A stretch of DNA of 64,000 nt from Kalmanozyma brasiliensis GHG001 (taxonomy: Eukaryota; Basidiomycota; Ustilaginomycetes; Ustilaginales), in NCBI RefSeq assembly GCF_000497045.1, contig NW_015961963.1:1-64000 (forward strand), in the 5' to 3' direction. Both the position numbers and the translations under genes were made by a program. The notes beneath the pieces were generated by a model. It was not told the origin of the DNA and did no database searches. It worked only from the letters and a program-made list of their open reading frames with translations. Positions 9,686 through 19,545 of the stretch are shown piece after piece. Every line of letters starts with the position of its first letter. The first letter of the stretch is position 1.

Positions 9686-10939
9686 TCAATGCGAGCCCTT
9701 GTTGTAGATGTCGTTATACGTGCTCAGCGCCTTTTCCTCCAGCTGCGACCATTCTTGTCCATCGAACCGGTTGACATCGAGCTCCTCGACCATCCACTTG
9801 TCGTCCTCCTTCAGCTGGTCCAGCAGCACATCCGCAAGCAGCTGTGCGCACCCCGCCGCGTGGGTGACCCAGATTGCACTGGCCACATACACGGTTTCTT
9901 GCCCGCGCACGCGACCCAACAACGGCTTGCCATCGGGCGTGACGCTGAAGAGGCCGTTGAACGCGCGCTCCTTGCCCACCTGGTTCGGGTTGACGCTGAA
10001 CTCGGTCGCTGTTTCCTCTGGCAGCAGTTGCAGTGCGGTGCTGAGGACGGACTCGAAGCTGCTCTCCCACGATCCGTACGCCGAACTTGTGAGTGCGGAG
10101 GAAGCGACGTGGATCGGATCGTGCGCGTACGACCCGAGCCCATCTTTGACTCCGTGGTCGCGAACGTAGACGTGATGCTCGGGGTACCGAACGAAGGGCG
10201 TCTTTCCCGGTCTCTGGGCCCGCTCGGCGGTGTAGATGTACGGATGGGCGACGGGCAATATCGGCAGCTGTTGCAGGAGGGTGCGCGTCCAGATTCCCGT
10301 ACACAGCACGATCTTGTCCGCTACCAGCTCGCGTTCGTCGCTCAGCCGCACACTGTTCGAGCCGATGGAAACGACGTCTGCGTCGAGCAGCAGTGCACGT
10401 TGGGATCGAGCGATGTCCTGCTGATACCGCGCAATATGTTGAGCGTTAGCCGTGCCGTCGTTGGCGAAGAACAGTCCGCCTTCGATGCCGGTGCGCTTGA
10501 TGAAGATGGGCGCTTTCTCCACCAGAGCGGTCTTGCTCAGCACTTCCGCTTGCAAGCCTGCATCACGCGCCTTCCCCGCTCGATTCTTGAGCCCTTCGAG
10601 CCCAGCTGGGGAAGAAGCAACTTCCAGCCCGCCTACGACATCGAATCCGTCCTTGATCGAGCGATACTTTGTCACACTCCGGCGAGCGAGCTCGGTGAGA
10701 ACAGGCAGCTCGTTGTACTGCCCCACGTAGCCTGGTGCATGACCTGTGGATCCGGGCAGACCGCGGACCGAGCGGTCGACGAGGACCACCTGCTGGTTGG
10801 GCGAAGCGGAGAGGATGGCGGCGAGCGAAGAGCCTACAATGCCGGCGCCGATGATGAGGGTGCGTTTGCGATCCGGTGCGATGGCCGATGTCGGGTCAAA
10901 GGGCACCGCAGTGGCATTGGTGGCGGGTGACGAAGTCAT
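9686..10939 (-). CDS. FAD-dependent oxidoreductase, DAO/dimethylglycine-dehydrogenase-like
   Basis: An intron-less gene, 417 residues from the first ATG at 10939. It has a GxGxxG FAD fold at about residue 28 (LIIGAGIVGSSLAAIL) ending in an acidic strand (VVLVDRS), a middle substrate domain, and the second FAD motif near the C-terminus (FSVTPDGKPLLGRV...VYVASAIWVTHAAGCAQLLAD). This is the D-amino-acid oxidase superfamily, which oxidises amino acids or N-methylated amines. The exact substrate cannot be read. The frame is open upstream of the ATG to a GTG at 11068. That 43-codon stretch is Arg/Ser/Phe-rich with no acidic residue after its second codon, as in a mitochondrial presequence. The protein has no peroxisomal C-terminus (ends in GSH). 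Confidence 0.85.
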   Translation of the reverse strand: MTSSPATNATAVPFDPTSAIAPDRKRTLIIGAGIVGSSLAAILSASPNQQVVLVDRSVRGLPGSTGHAPGYVGQYNELPVLTELARRSVTKYRSIKDGFDVVGGLEVASSPAGLEGLKNRAGKARDAGLQAEVLSKTALVEKAPIFIKRTGIEGGLFFANDGTANAQHIARYQQDIARSQRALLLDADVVSIGSNSVRLSDERELVADKIVLCTGIWTRTLLQQLPILPVAHPYIYTAERAQRPGKTPFVRYPEHHVYVRDHGVKDGLGSYAHDPIHVASSALTSSAYGSWESSFESVLSTALQLLPEETATEFSVNPNQVGKERAFNGLFSVTPDGKPLLGRVRGQETVYVASAIWVTHAAGCAQLLADVLLDQLKEDDKWMVEELDVNRFDGQEWSQLEEKALSTYNDIYNKGSH

Positions 10940-12545
10940 CTTGCGAAAGCTGTGGATGGAGTTCGAAGGTGATGTTGCCTGTGCGAAGAAGATGGAGGTG
11001 GAACGGAAACCCGGTCGTGTAAAGAAGGTTGATAAGAAGCTACCGCCAATTCGAGAAGCAAATTCCACGTGGCCGGGCAGGTGAACAGACCGGCAAATTT
11101 CGGCGGCAAGTTGCCGAATTTAGCCGTGCCACCTCGTCGTGCGGAGGACGAGGAATAGTCGGGCGTTAAGGGGCGAGACGAGGATCGTGGGAGTGATGAG
11201 ACCATGATGATGATCTCAATCTATGTGCTATGTGAAGTCGCTGGCCCTTCTTTGTGAGTGGGTTGCGAAAGAAGCATTCGTGCTCGTGATGCTGCATAGA
11301 CTTTCTGCTCTACGCGAGCAGGTAGACAGCCGATCTCGAACAGCATGTCTCGCCTTGTATTCGTAGCCAACGCTGAATCGAAACAGCCAAAGAGAGCTCT
11401 GACGTTGCCCGTTGAGCAGGTCTTATCGACGATTGCTGCTATCTCCGACTGCTTCGTAGTCAGACGTTGGATTGAACAAGACTAGGTACGGCTGGCGGAC
11501 GTTGTTTCGTCTTTCTCGTCTCATCCGTGCTGATGTTCATGGCAGGCTCATGGGAAGCATACGGTTGAAGGTGACACGGTCGAAGTCAACGGTGGTGGTG
11601 GTGGGAGTGTCGGTGCTATGAAGGGACTCGTCAAACGTATTGTGGCCTCTCCAGCGAGAACGTTCTCGCGCTTCGTATTGTCTCCCAGGCCTGCCAGGGC
11701 GAGAACAGGTGAAGCGAGGATCGCGAGAAGGCTAGCTCGTTTGTGCCACGTGATCCTGGACAAAGGCAACACGACAAACGCTGCGAGGCATCTCAAAAGC
11801 CGCTAGGTAAGCGTCTGCGTCTGACAAGAGATCGAGGGCAGCATCGCTCGATGAATTCGGATGTCACGCCTACACTAGTGCTGTTCGGTAGCGTCAGTAG
11901 GCTCGGCTCGAGTAGTGCCCTCGACGTTCGGCGTCCAACAGGAACGCCGCCGGGAGAATCCCGCGGGAATCCCCTGCCTCCATTGTCCATCACCCGAGCT
12001 GACCCTGCGTCGAACGTCGGCTTGGGAACGGCAAATCGGCTGGCAAGAGCCGAACGAAGAAGCGCTGTAGCCTCCATGAAAGGTGCTCACATTCACTCCT
12101 TTGGCCAGCCGATGACGGTGAAGCGAGCGTCTTGGAGCTTCCCTCGGTCAAAGATGATCAGCGAGCGGTTCATTCGAGTGCATGCTCAAGCTCATCCCCC
12201 AAAGCACGTTCAGAGCTATCTGTGCCTCATCGGATCGCACCACGTCTCAACTTGTCCGGCCTGTGTATGTGCATCTGTGCCAATAGGCTCCTATTTCTCA
12301 ACGACATGTGATCGCAGCTGACGGCGGCTTCTTCGCCCTCCATTCCCCTGCCGCGCAACGGCGCGCATCGCCCTCAGGCGCCGCAACTGACCGGCGCAAG
12401 ATCAACTCTTCCTGACGACGCGATGAAAAGTTTTGGTTGCACGCACCCAAACCCATCGCTCTCCGCCCTCTAAGCGCAAAAGCTCGCACAACCCGGCACA
12501 GACCAGCAGAAAGTCATATCTCAGTGGCATTCCAGGGGGTGGTGA
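10940..12545. other. Intergenic, 1.6 kb without a supported gene
   Basis: It holds the promoter of the FAD oxidoreductase, including the near-palindrome at 11090-11125, and the 3' side of the NADAR gene. The open frames here are short and overlapping and show no domain. Confidence 0.5.
11090..11125. repeat. Imperfect palindrome upstream of the FAD oxidoreductase gene
   Basis: Arms beginning CGGCAAATTTCGG and ending GAATTTAGCCG are inverted around GGCAAGTTGCC, about 150 bp upstream of the ATG. The left arm shares GGCAAATTTCGG exactly with 7877-7888. It may be an operator-like dimeric binding site or a hairpin. Confidence 0.55.
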
Positions 12546-13427
12546 TTACATAGTCTTTGCCCCGCTCCCGTACCTCACACCGGAATTCTCGCGCAGCACC
12601 TCGCGCACATCCATCAGCACCTTCCCGAGCACGTTTCGACCCCTCCCCGCGCTGTCGCCCCAAAAGACGTCGGTGGGGGAATCATTCACCAGCACGCGCT
12701 CTTCGGTTTCCAACAGGGCTTCGCGCAGTTTGCCCCACTGGGAGAACTTGACCAGCACCACATCGTGCATCACTTTGACGTTCAGGCCTTCGTTGAACCA
12801 TCCAGCCGGATAATGGGATGTGTGGGAGCGGGCGATTCGCATAGCATCCGAGGGCGTCTTGGCTCGTCGAACTTTGGCTGCTAGATCTGGGCGATCGGGG
12901 AACTTGAGGGATTGGAACAGGTGTTCTGCGGTCGCGTAGCGGATGCCGTTGTAGTGCAGTGGGTAGGCGGGGGAGGAGTTGGACAGGTGGTAGTTGGGCT
13001 GGTCTTGGCGGAAAAAGGCGATTCGACCTTGGGCGTCGAGGGTGTGGGGAATACCGGAGCCGACTTCCTTCGGTGGACTTGGAGGTTGTGCTTGCGATGG
13101 CTGCGATGGAGATTGCGAGGGCTCTGCTTGGTTCGCTTGCGATCCAGCAGGGGGTGCGCCCGACGGTTGCGGCTGGGAACTCGATCCTGCAGCAGCAGCC
13201 TCACCGCCCACGAGGCTGGTGAGCGGCGCACCCGTCTCGACACCGTCGATGGTGTTGAGTCCCGTCTCGTTGGTTCCCTTGGGTGCGTCGGCGCCGGCGT
13301 GCTCCAGTGCATCGTGCGCCTGCTCGCGGTTGCTCTTCTTCCATGTAGAGGGTTTGAAGATGGACCGCCGCTTGGCAGAGCCCTCGGCGGCGGAGGTGTA
13401 CGGGGTTGAGACTGCTGCTGACGACAT
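12546..13427 (-). CDS. NADAR-domain protein (DUF1768) with disordered N-terminal half
   Basis: An intron-less gene for 293 residues. The C-terminal half (about 130-285) is a NADAR domain: IAFFRQDQPNYHLSNSS, GIRYATAEHLFQSLKF, ARSHTSHYPAGWFNEG and the closing DVFWGDSAGRGRNVLGKVLMDVRE. NADAR domains (RibX/YbiA-like) hydrolyse N-glycosidic bonds in riboflavin-pathway intermediates or ADP-ribose-type substrates; which applies here is unknown. The N-terminal 125 residues are Ser/Pro/Gln/Ala-rich and low in complexity, with a basic patch (AKRRSIFKPSTWKKSNRE) that could be a nuclear signal. The ATG at 13427 is the first true ATG. Confidence 0.88.
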   Translation of the reverse strand: MSSAAVSTPYTSAAEGSAKRRSIFKPSTWKKSNREQAHDALEHAGADAPKGTNETGLNTIDGVETGAPLTSLVGGEAAAAGSSSQPQPSGAPPAGSQANQAEPSQSPSQPSQAQPPSPPKEVGSGIPHTLDAQGRIAFFRQDQPNYHLSNSSPAYPLHYNGIRYATAEHLFQSLKFPDRPDLAAKVRRAKTPSDAMRIARSHTSHYPAGWFNEGLNVKVMHDVVLVKFSQWGKLREALLETEERVLVNDSPTDVFWGDSAGRGRNVLGKVLMDVREVLRENSGVRYGSGAKTM

Positions 13428-14204
13428 CGCTGGGACGTCGGAAGCAGAACAGGTATGGCCGTTATGGAAGGTGCGTGCTTGCAATGAATCAAGATCTCGA
13501 TATTCAGTCGGCGTCGAGAATGTGAGAAGCGATCTTCGTTCTAGCAGATTGCGACTGCTGCTTTTGTACCTTTCGCAACGCAAGGAGCTCTGTATGGCTT
13601 TGTCGACGATGATGGCAATGATGGTAAAGCAATCTCGTCACTATCCCATCCCACCTCCTCATCGACCGTTCCGGCAAAGCATCTCGGGCGTAAATGCGCA
13701 ACGATTTGCATCGTACAGCCGACCAAAGCACGCCATTTTCTCCACTTTCTTCCCGAAATTCAACAGTCACGCCTTCATCCAGGCGAGCATCTGCGTGAAC
13801 AAGCAACGTCATCCCGCACACCGCGCGCTTCCGCCGGACACCGATTCGGAGAGTTTTGCCACGGGACGCCATGTGCTTCGTCCCGGATGGCATGCCGACT
13901 CTCTTGCTCATAGCTGCAGCCGATCCGCACCCTGGTCAATCACATCTCGAATCTCACTCACATCTCGGACACCGAAGAGATACAGGTGCAACGAAAAGGT
14001 ATTCACTTGCAAACTTCGATGAGGGCAGATATTTAGTGTACATGACAAAAAGTAGAGAGGGTGAGAGAGAGAGAGGTAGAGAAGTACACAAAACATAGGT
14101 ACAAATCTCGAGGATCGAGAAAAGAGAGGAGAAGAGTCCGAGCCCAGATGATGGCAAACTTGGTATAGAGGGCACAGACGAAGGTCGCAGGGGGAGACAG
14201 GACA
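13428..14204. other. Spacer between NADAR and bZIP genes
   Basis: 777 bp holding the NADAR promoter and the bZIP 3' untranslated region. A GA-rich simple stretch (AGAGAGGGTGAGAGAGAGAG) lies at 14053-14072. No gene is supported. Confidence 0.45.
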
Positions 14205-16208
14205 TCACACCTTGATGGTGGCGCCAGCCGCGCTTGCTCCGGCATTCTTGGATCCGTCTGCGGAAGCAGAGCTCCACTCGCGTTCATGCTTGATGCCGCC
14301 GCCCAGCACATCCTCCTCGGACCGGGGTCGACCGCCTGCTCCTGCCTGCTGGCGTTGGTGCATGTGATCTGGGAAGCCGGGTCCTCTTGGCACACCGTGA
14401 GGAGCGTGTGCCGGTGCGTAAGCGCCACCAGGTCCCTGGGTCATGGGAGGACCCGAAGCTCCTGGGTGCATGTACGCCGGATGAGGAGCCATGTTGGCAG
14501 GAATGCCCATCTGTGAGGGTCCCATCGAGTGATGCGGGTCGACGCCGTGTGGTGGAGGAGCCATCGGCATGCCCATCGGCATTCCCATGGGCATGTTGGG
14601 CAGCGGAGCGCCTCCCGTAGCTTGCACCAGCTGGCTCTTGAGGAACATGTTTTCGTTGCGCAAGGCCCCAACGGTGTTCTGCAGGTTCTCGTTGTCATTC
14701 TGAAGGTACTCGACCTTGGCCTGCAGCGAAGCGAGCCACGCCTTCTTGCGCTGACGACACTTGAGCGCGGCCTGTCGGTTACGTTCGAGGAAGTTCTTGC
14801 GTTTGGCGTCCATATTGCCTTTGCCTTCTCCGTCGTCGTCGCTGTCCCACTGCTGATCGTCGTCGTCGCCATTCTCCGACTTGTACGATCCGCCGCCGTT
14901 GGAGCTTGAAAAGGAGTTCTTGCCTTGAGCCATGGCAGCAGCGTGGTCGTCGGTAGCGGCGGCGGCGGCAGCAGCAGCAGCGGCAGCCTTCTTGCCGCCT
15001 TTCGCGGTCTTGACAGCTTTGGCGGGTGGTGCGTTCATGGTCGTGGAAGCAGGGCCGGCAGCGGAGGTGCTGTCATCGACTGAGCCCGACTTCTTTCGCT
15101 TGTTGCCGTTGGGCTTGGCGGCGTCGTCCTTCTTGCCTGCAGCGGCGCCCTTCTTCGCAGCAGCGGCGTTGGGCTTGGACTCGTACAGCGAGGTCGAGGC
15201 GGCGTTGGCACCTTCGCGCTTGGACATCTCTTGGTGCGCACGGCTCAAGAGGAAGAGACCCGAAGCGGCGTTCTGCTGATCGCCGGCAGCGCCCTCCAGC
15301 TGCTTCTGCATCATCTGGGGACTGACGCTTTGCGAGACGCTGCCGTCCGAAGAGCCGCCCTTGAGCTCTGCCTTGAGCTTGGATCCAGCCAGCTTTCCGT
15401 CACCACGGTCGCCAGGGAAGGACCGGCTGAAGGCAATGTCGAAAGCGTTGTGAGCATCGGTGGGCTTGCCGGCAAAGTTCTGGGGGTGGGTGGACAGAGC
15501 ACCGCCGGGAGCACCCCCTGCAGCACTTGGGTCCATGGATCCGCCGTTGGTGGCTGCGTTGGCAGCGTTGGTGAGAGCCGCGAGCGTGTTGGGAGTGATG
15601 GTGGCTGCCGAGGAGGGAGCACCTGAGGTGTTGTTGACCATGGCAGCGAGGAAAGCAGCGGTGTTGGGCGATGGAGGTGGGAATGACATGCCGCCTCCGA
15701 GTGGGGTCAAGCCGGTTTTGAAGTTGGACAGGTCTGGGGTGAAGCCGGTACGGAACGAGTTGGGGTCGAAGTGAGAACTTTGAGGACCGGCGAGCATGGC
15801 TGGCGAGAGAGGACCAGACCTCAAGGAGCTGGTGAGACTACCCGACCATGGGTACGCGTTGGTCTCGCCCGCAGGTGAAGTGATGGAGGCGACCGGTGGG
15901 AGCAGAGGCTTGGGCGTCGAGCCAGACTCCTGTTGTGGCGACGTGTTCTTTGAGTTGGAGTAGGTGCGATCGCGGTAGGCGGCGCCGGGACGAGTGGAGA
16001 GAGGAGGCGTGCTGACGGCGTTGGTCTTGCCCTCGACCTTGCGGCGCTCGACGTTCTCTGACGAATCGGGGCCTGAGCTGAAGGATTTCTCGAACGGGTT
16101 GGGTTCGAGGTGGTGCTTGGCGGTGGAGCGAACGGGCGAGCTCCTGCGGAGTGGCTTGGCCGGAGGCCTTGTAGCTGTGGCTGGACGTGGTGATTGGACA
16201 GCGATCAT
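14205..16208 (-). CDS. ATF/CREB-type bZIP transcription factor (Atf1-like)
   Basis: A 667-residue nuclear factor. The bZIP is at about residues 465-530: basic region KRKNFLERNRQAALKCRQRKKAW, then a leucine zipper starting LQAKVEYLQNDNENLQ. N-terminal Aft1-type regions are recognisable: LEPNPFEKSF near the start, LPPVASITSPAGETNAYPW, and FRTGFTPDLSNFKTGLTP followed by PPSPNTAAFLAAM. This set of motifs marks the Atf1/Atf21 stress-response family acting under the Hog1/Sty1 MAP kinase. A run of 11 Ala after KGGKK, acidic DDDDQQWDSDDDGEG before the bZIP and a Met/Pro/Gly/His-rich tail are low in complexity. The start used is the ATG of MIAVQSP. The frame is open far upstream without a good ATG, and a separate ATG at 16656 is followed within 13 nt by a GTAAGT donor, so a spliced 5' exon is possible. 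Confidence 0.88.
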   Translation of the reverse strand: MIAVQSPRPATATRPPAKPLRRSSPVRSTAKHHLEPNPFEKSFSSGPDSSENVERRKVEGKTNAVSTPPLSTRPGAAYRDRTYSNSKNTSPQQESGSTPKPLLPPVASITSPAGETNAYPWSGSLTSSLRSGPLSPAMLAGPQSSHFDPNSFRTGFTPDLSNFKTGLTPLGGGMSFPPPSPNTAAFLAAMVNNTSGAPSSAATITPNTLAALTNAANAATNGGSMDPSAAGGAPGGALSTHPQNFAGKPTDAHNAFDIAFSRSFPGDRGDGKLAGSKLKAELKGGSSDGSVSQSVSPQMMQKQLEGAAGDQQNAASGLFLLSRAHQEMSKREGANAASTSLYESKPNAAAAKKGAAAGKKDDAAKPNGNKRKKSGSVDDSTSAAGPASTTMNAPPAKAVKTAKGGKKAAAAAAAAAAATDDHAAAMAQGKNSFSSSNGGGSYKSENGDDDDQQWDSDDDGEGKGNMDAKRKNFLERNRQAALKCRQRKKAWLASLQAKVEYLQNDNENLQNTVGALRNENMFLKSQLVQATGGAPLPNMPMGMPMGMPMAPPPHGVDPHHSMGPSQMGIPANMAPHPAYMHPGASGPPMTQGPGGAYAPAHAPHGVPRGPGFPDHMHQRQQAGAGGRPRSEEDVLGGGIKHEREWSSASADGSKNAGASAAGATIKV

Positions 16209-19200
16209 GGTGGATGAGGATGGTGACGGCGATGGTGGTGAAGTGGGTATCAAGGACGCGTCAGTGGTGGTGGTGTCGTCGAGGTGGCCATCGAGAATGG
16301 TGGTGGTGGAGGAGGACAGGAAGGATGGAAGGATCGGAATTGGGACGAGAGCAGGAAAGAGGAGGAGGAGCAAGTCAGTGAGCTGAGCACGGTGATTGCT
16401 GCGGAGAACCGAAATCCGGGATGGGCAGGCGGATCGCACGATCCGCGACGGACAGCATGGGGCTGGACAATAGGCGAGCTCAAGAGGACCCGTGAGTCCA
16501 TCGATATCGGCGCTAGAACTAGACGAGGCTAAATTGCAGCTCTGCCCTTGCATCGATGCTGCTGCCGCGAATCCTCCATCGATCCAATTGAATGCGCCTT
16601 TCAATAACGCCCATCCTTTGTGGTGCTGGTGTTGACCACTTACCTGTTTCAGACATGGTCGCTGAAGTGTCGTCCGAAGTGTATGAGGTGGATCACACTT
16701 GCTGTCGACGCTGAGCAAGACGGGGAGAAACAAGGGTCCAGACGAAGGGTGTTGAGCGGTGCCTGGCTGTTGAGAGTGCAGGGCTGGTGGAGTGCCGGTG
16801 TGTCGAGGTCGAAAGCTCGGTAAGGTAGTAGTTGGGTCGTGGCGCAGGGATGGTGGATTCGGGATAGGAACCAAAGGGAAGGTTATGACGAGGGTATGAC
16901 GATGACGATGTTGTTGAGAAGGAAGGAGGAGGAGGGGGTAGACAAAGAGATGGTCTTGCGCGGTCAGCCGGGGCGGGAAACGGCTGAGCAGCAGGTCAAG
17001 TCAAGTCGCCGAATGTGTGTGATCCGGATTGGTGGTGGAGGCGGTAGACGAGCAGAGGAGAAAGGATGCCGATGGAGACGATGTGCGTCCGGATGGGCAG
17101 ATGAGATGGATGGCAAAGGAAGAGAGAGATAGGATCAAGTTTTGGGTGCGTCGATGCGGGTGGAACTCGAGTAGAATGCGCAGCAGAAGCGACTTGGGGT
17201 TCGGCAACGGGTTTGGCAGAAGAAGCTGTCGGTCCTGACCCTTTGTCTGTTGTGTGTTGGCAGTGTCGGGGGAGAGACAAACAAGGATGGGGTCCGAATC
17301 AGGGTGCAAGATGTCGATGAGGCGTGGGAAGGGAGCCAAGTGTGATTGTGCCAAAGCAAAGCTGCGATGGTGATGGAATTTCGCAGCTCAGCTTTCCCAG
17401 CCCAGGCGAGCTTGGATTTCAGCTCTCTTTCTTTCCAGTCGGATCGGCTCGATGCGCGGCAAAGACACCAAAATGGCAAAATTTTATTTTATTTAATCTA
17501 AAAATGGGCTTAGCTGGCAGCACCGGAAAGGAGCTTAAATTTTCCGTCAAGCCGTGCCTACTGAGCTCAGCCTCTCTCATTCATATCACATTTCTCTCCC
17601 ACGCTCTTGCCAGCTGTCACACATTGATCGCGAGGCAGCCGAAAGCACACGACTCAGCGTCCACACGGTGTGAGTGTGGTGGAAGAGGATCATCCGATTA
17701 GCGCAGACGAGCAACAAACAGATGGAGTGCTCGCTGAGCTGCCACGCGGTGGTGCATTTGTGTGCTGTGTGCGCTGCTGAGTTGGATTTCGAGGATCGCT
17801 CTCCCGTCTGAGACCAATTTGGCAGTCGCTTCAACCCTCCTATCGCGCAATTCCCGTCGGAGCACAGTGGGCTTTCCGGGCTTTTCCTTCTTTGTCGGTG
17901 TTCTTCAACGAGGCACGAGCTGTGCATGCAGCACAACACAGCAGCAGCAGCACGTTCCTTGCAGGAGAATCCAGCGCTTCACACTACTTTGCCAGCTATT
18001 GGATCGCGGCATACAAAGGGGCGTCCAAGGAGGCGTTTGGCCAAGCCACAGGGGGGATCAAGAGCGGGCTGCCTGGCTAGACCTCTGCTGTATAGCCGAG
18101 ATAGCAACTATGCTACGGCAACTACACGCTTTACATACGGGCAAAGTCGCCGGGCATATCGGTCTCTACAATATCAGCCAGCCGAAGTGTCTTTTTGTCG
18201 TTTGCGAGTCGCCGCTTCAACGCTCGTTTACAGGACTCGGGCGAGTGCGAGCCACACCCTACTCATCGGATCCGCCCTGTGGTATGTTGTGGGAGTCTTT
18301 CGCACGCCATCGGACTCGCCCGAACCACAGAGCCGTCTGTGGTACGACGACATCCACCTTTCATCTCAGCGCAAGCCCATTGTCGGATCGTGTACAACCA
18401 AATCCCGGACGGTCAACTCCGTTTCCTCTCGCTGGTGCTGCTCTTCACCGGGATCGACGCTGCACCTTGCTCCAACCGGACCCCGGGGCTTTGGCGCCTG
18501 CAGCATTGTTTGCGATCGTCGATGTCGACGGCCAACACGCAGACCACATGCATTCATCCCTCGCTTGCGGTTTCGCCTTTGTCTCTCCAGGGATTCGGCA
18601 CTGCTCTTGCAGTGGAAGCTGTCCAGCAACTTAACGTGGGGGAAGGGCAACCGCGTGTCCTTGGCGTGGGTCGGCGGAGAATGAGCAAAGAGGTGTGGGA
18701 TGTCCTCATCGAGCATCGTACCACTCTGCAGCTGAGCTCAAAACCAAGGATGACGTAAACGATGACGCAATCACCGCAAGAATTGAGCACTCTGCGCAGT
18801 GCTCCTTGAGGTCGACGCACCACACGCCAGCCTCCGCTCATTCGCGTTTCGCGTTTCGACAATTTTTTTCAGTAAAATGTACTTAGCGGCCTAACAATTG
18901 ACTCAAAATGCTTGCGCCTGGCGAACACTATCGCTGACGCCCATTGTCAAGTAAGGCAAGCGAGGCAAGGCAAGGGTCCCCTTTCACTCACGTCACCCTG
19001 TCATTGGCCCCGAGGGTCTTCCTTCTTTGCCGCCCGTCTGCCCTCCTTGACAGCTGAGCCAAACAAACGAGCGTCACCAAGCGTCGATCCTTCGCCTCCG
19101 GCCGCCTGTATAGCCTTGAAGCTGTACGCCAATCTGCTGTGTCGCCCAAGCCTGTCCTGACCGTTCCGTGAACTTCTGTGCTCCGGTCCACCACTGTAGA

Positions 19201-19545
19201 TGGCACTCTCTGCCCTACAAAGGTCACAGACAGAGGCTAAGAGCGATCTCGTATACACAAACTGCTCTTCCGCTGCGACGATTGAGCCCGAGTGCGATCG
19301 CCCTTTGCTCTGATCCCTCCGAAGTTCGCAGCTGCTTTCGATCGCCAAAACAACGAAGCAGGACCTCAGAGCACCACCAAGGACTGCCTGCCGAGAGCCA
19401 AACAAATGCGAATTGCGATGGACCGATGCGATGACTGGAAATGCTAGAGACCATACGAGCACACGAGAGCGCTCGTGTAGCGAGATGAAACCACGACGAC
19501 CCTTATCCAAACCTCCTTTCTCCTCCTCCACGAGTTGCGGCAGTG
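16209..19545. other. Long bZIP leader/promoter and gene-poor 3.3 kb
   Basis: The first 450 bp probably belong to the bZIP transcript, with a candidate 5' exon ATG at 16656 and donor GTAAGT at 16643. Beyond about 17.5 kb only short overlapping frames are seen. An AT-rich patch lies at 17470-17545 (TTTTATTTTATTTAATC) in otherwise GC-rich DNA. No domain-bearing gene is recognised. Confidence 0.45.

Noticed and set aside
17926..18758. Overlapping plus-strand frames of 190-290 codons
   Set aside because: Three frames are open at once with random-looking composition and no conserved motif, so no gene is called.
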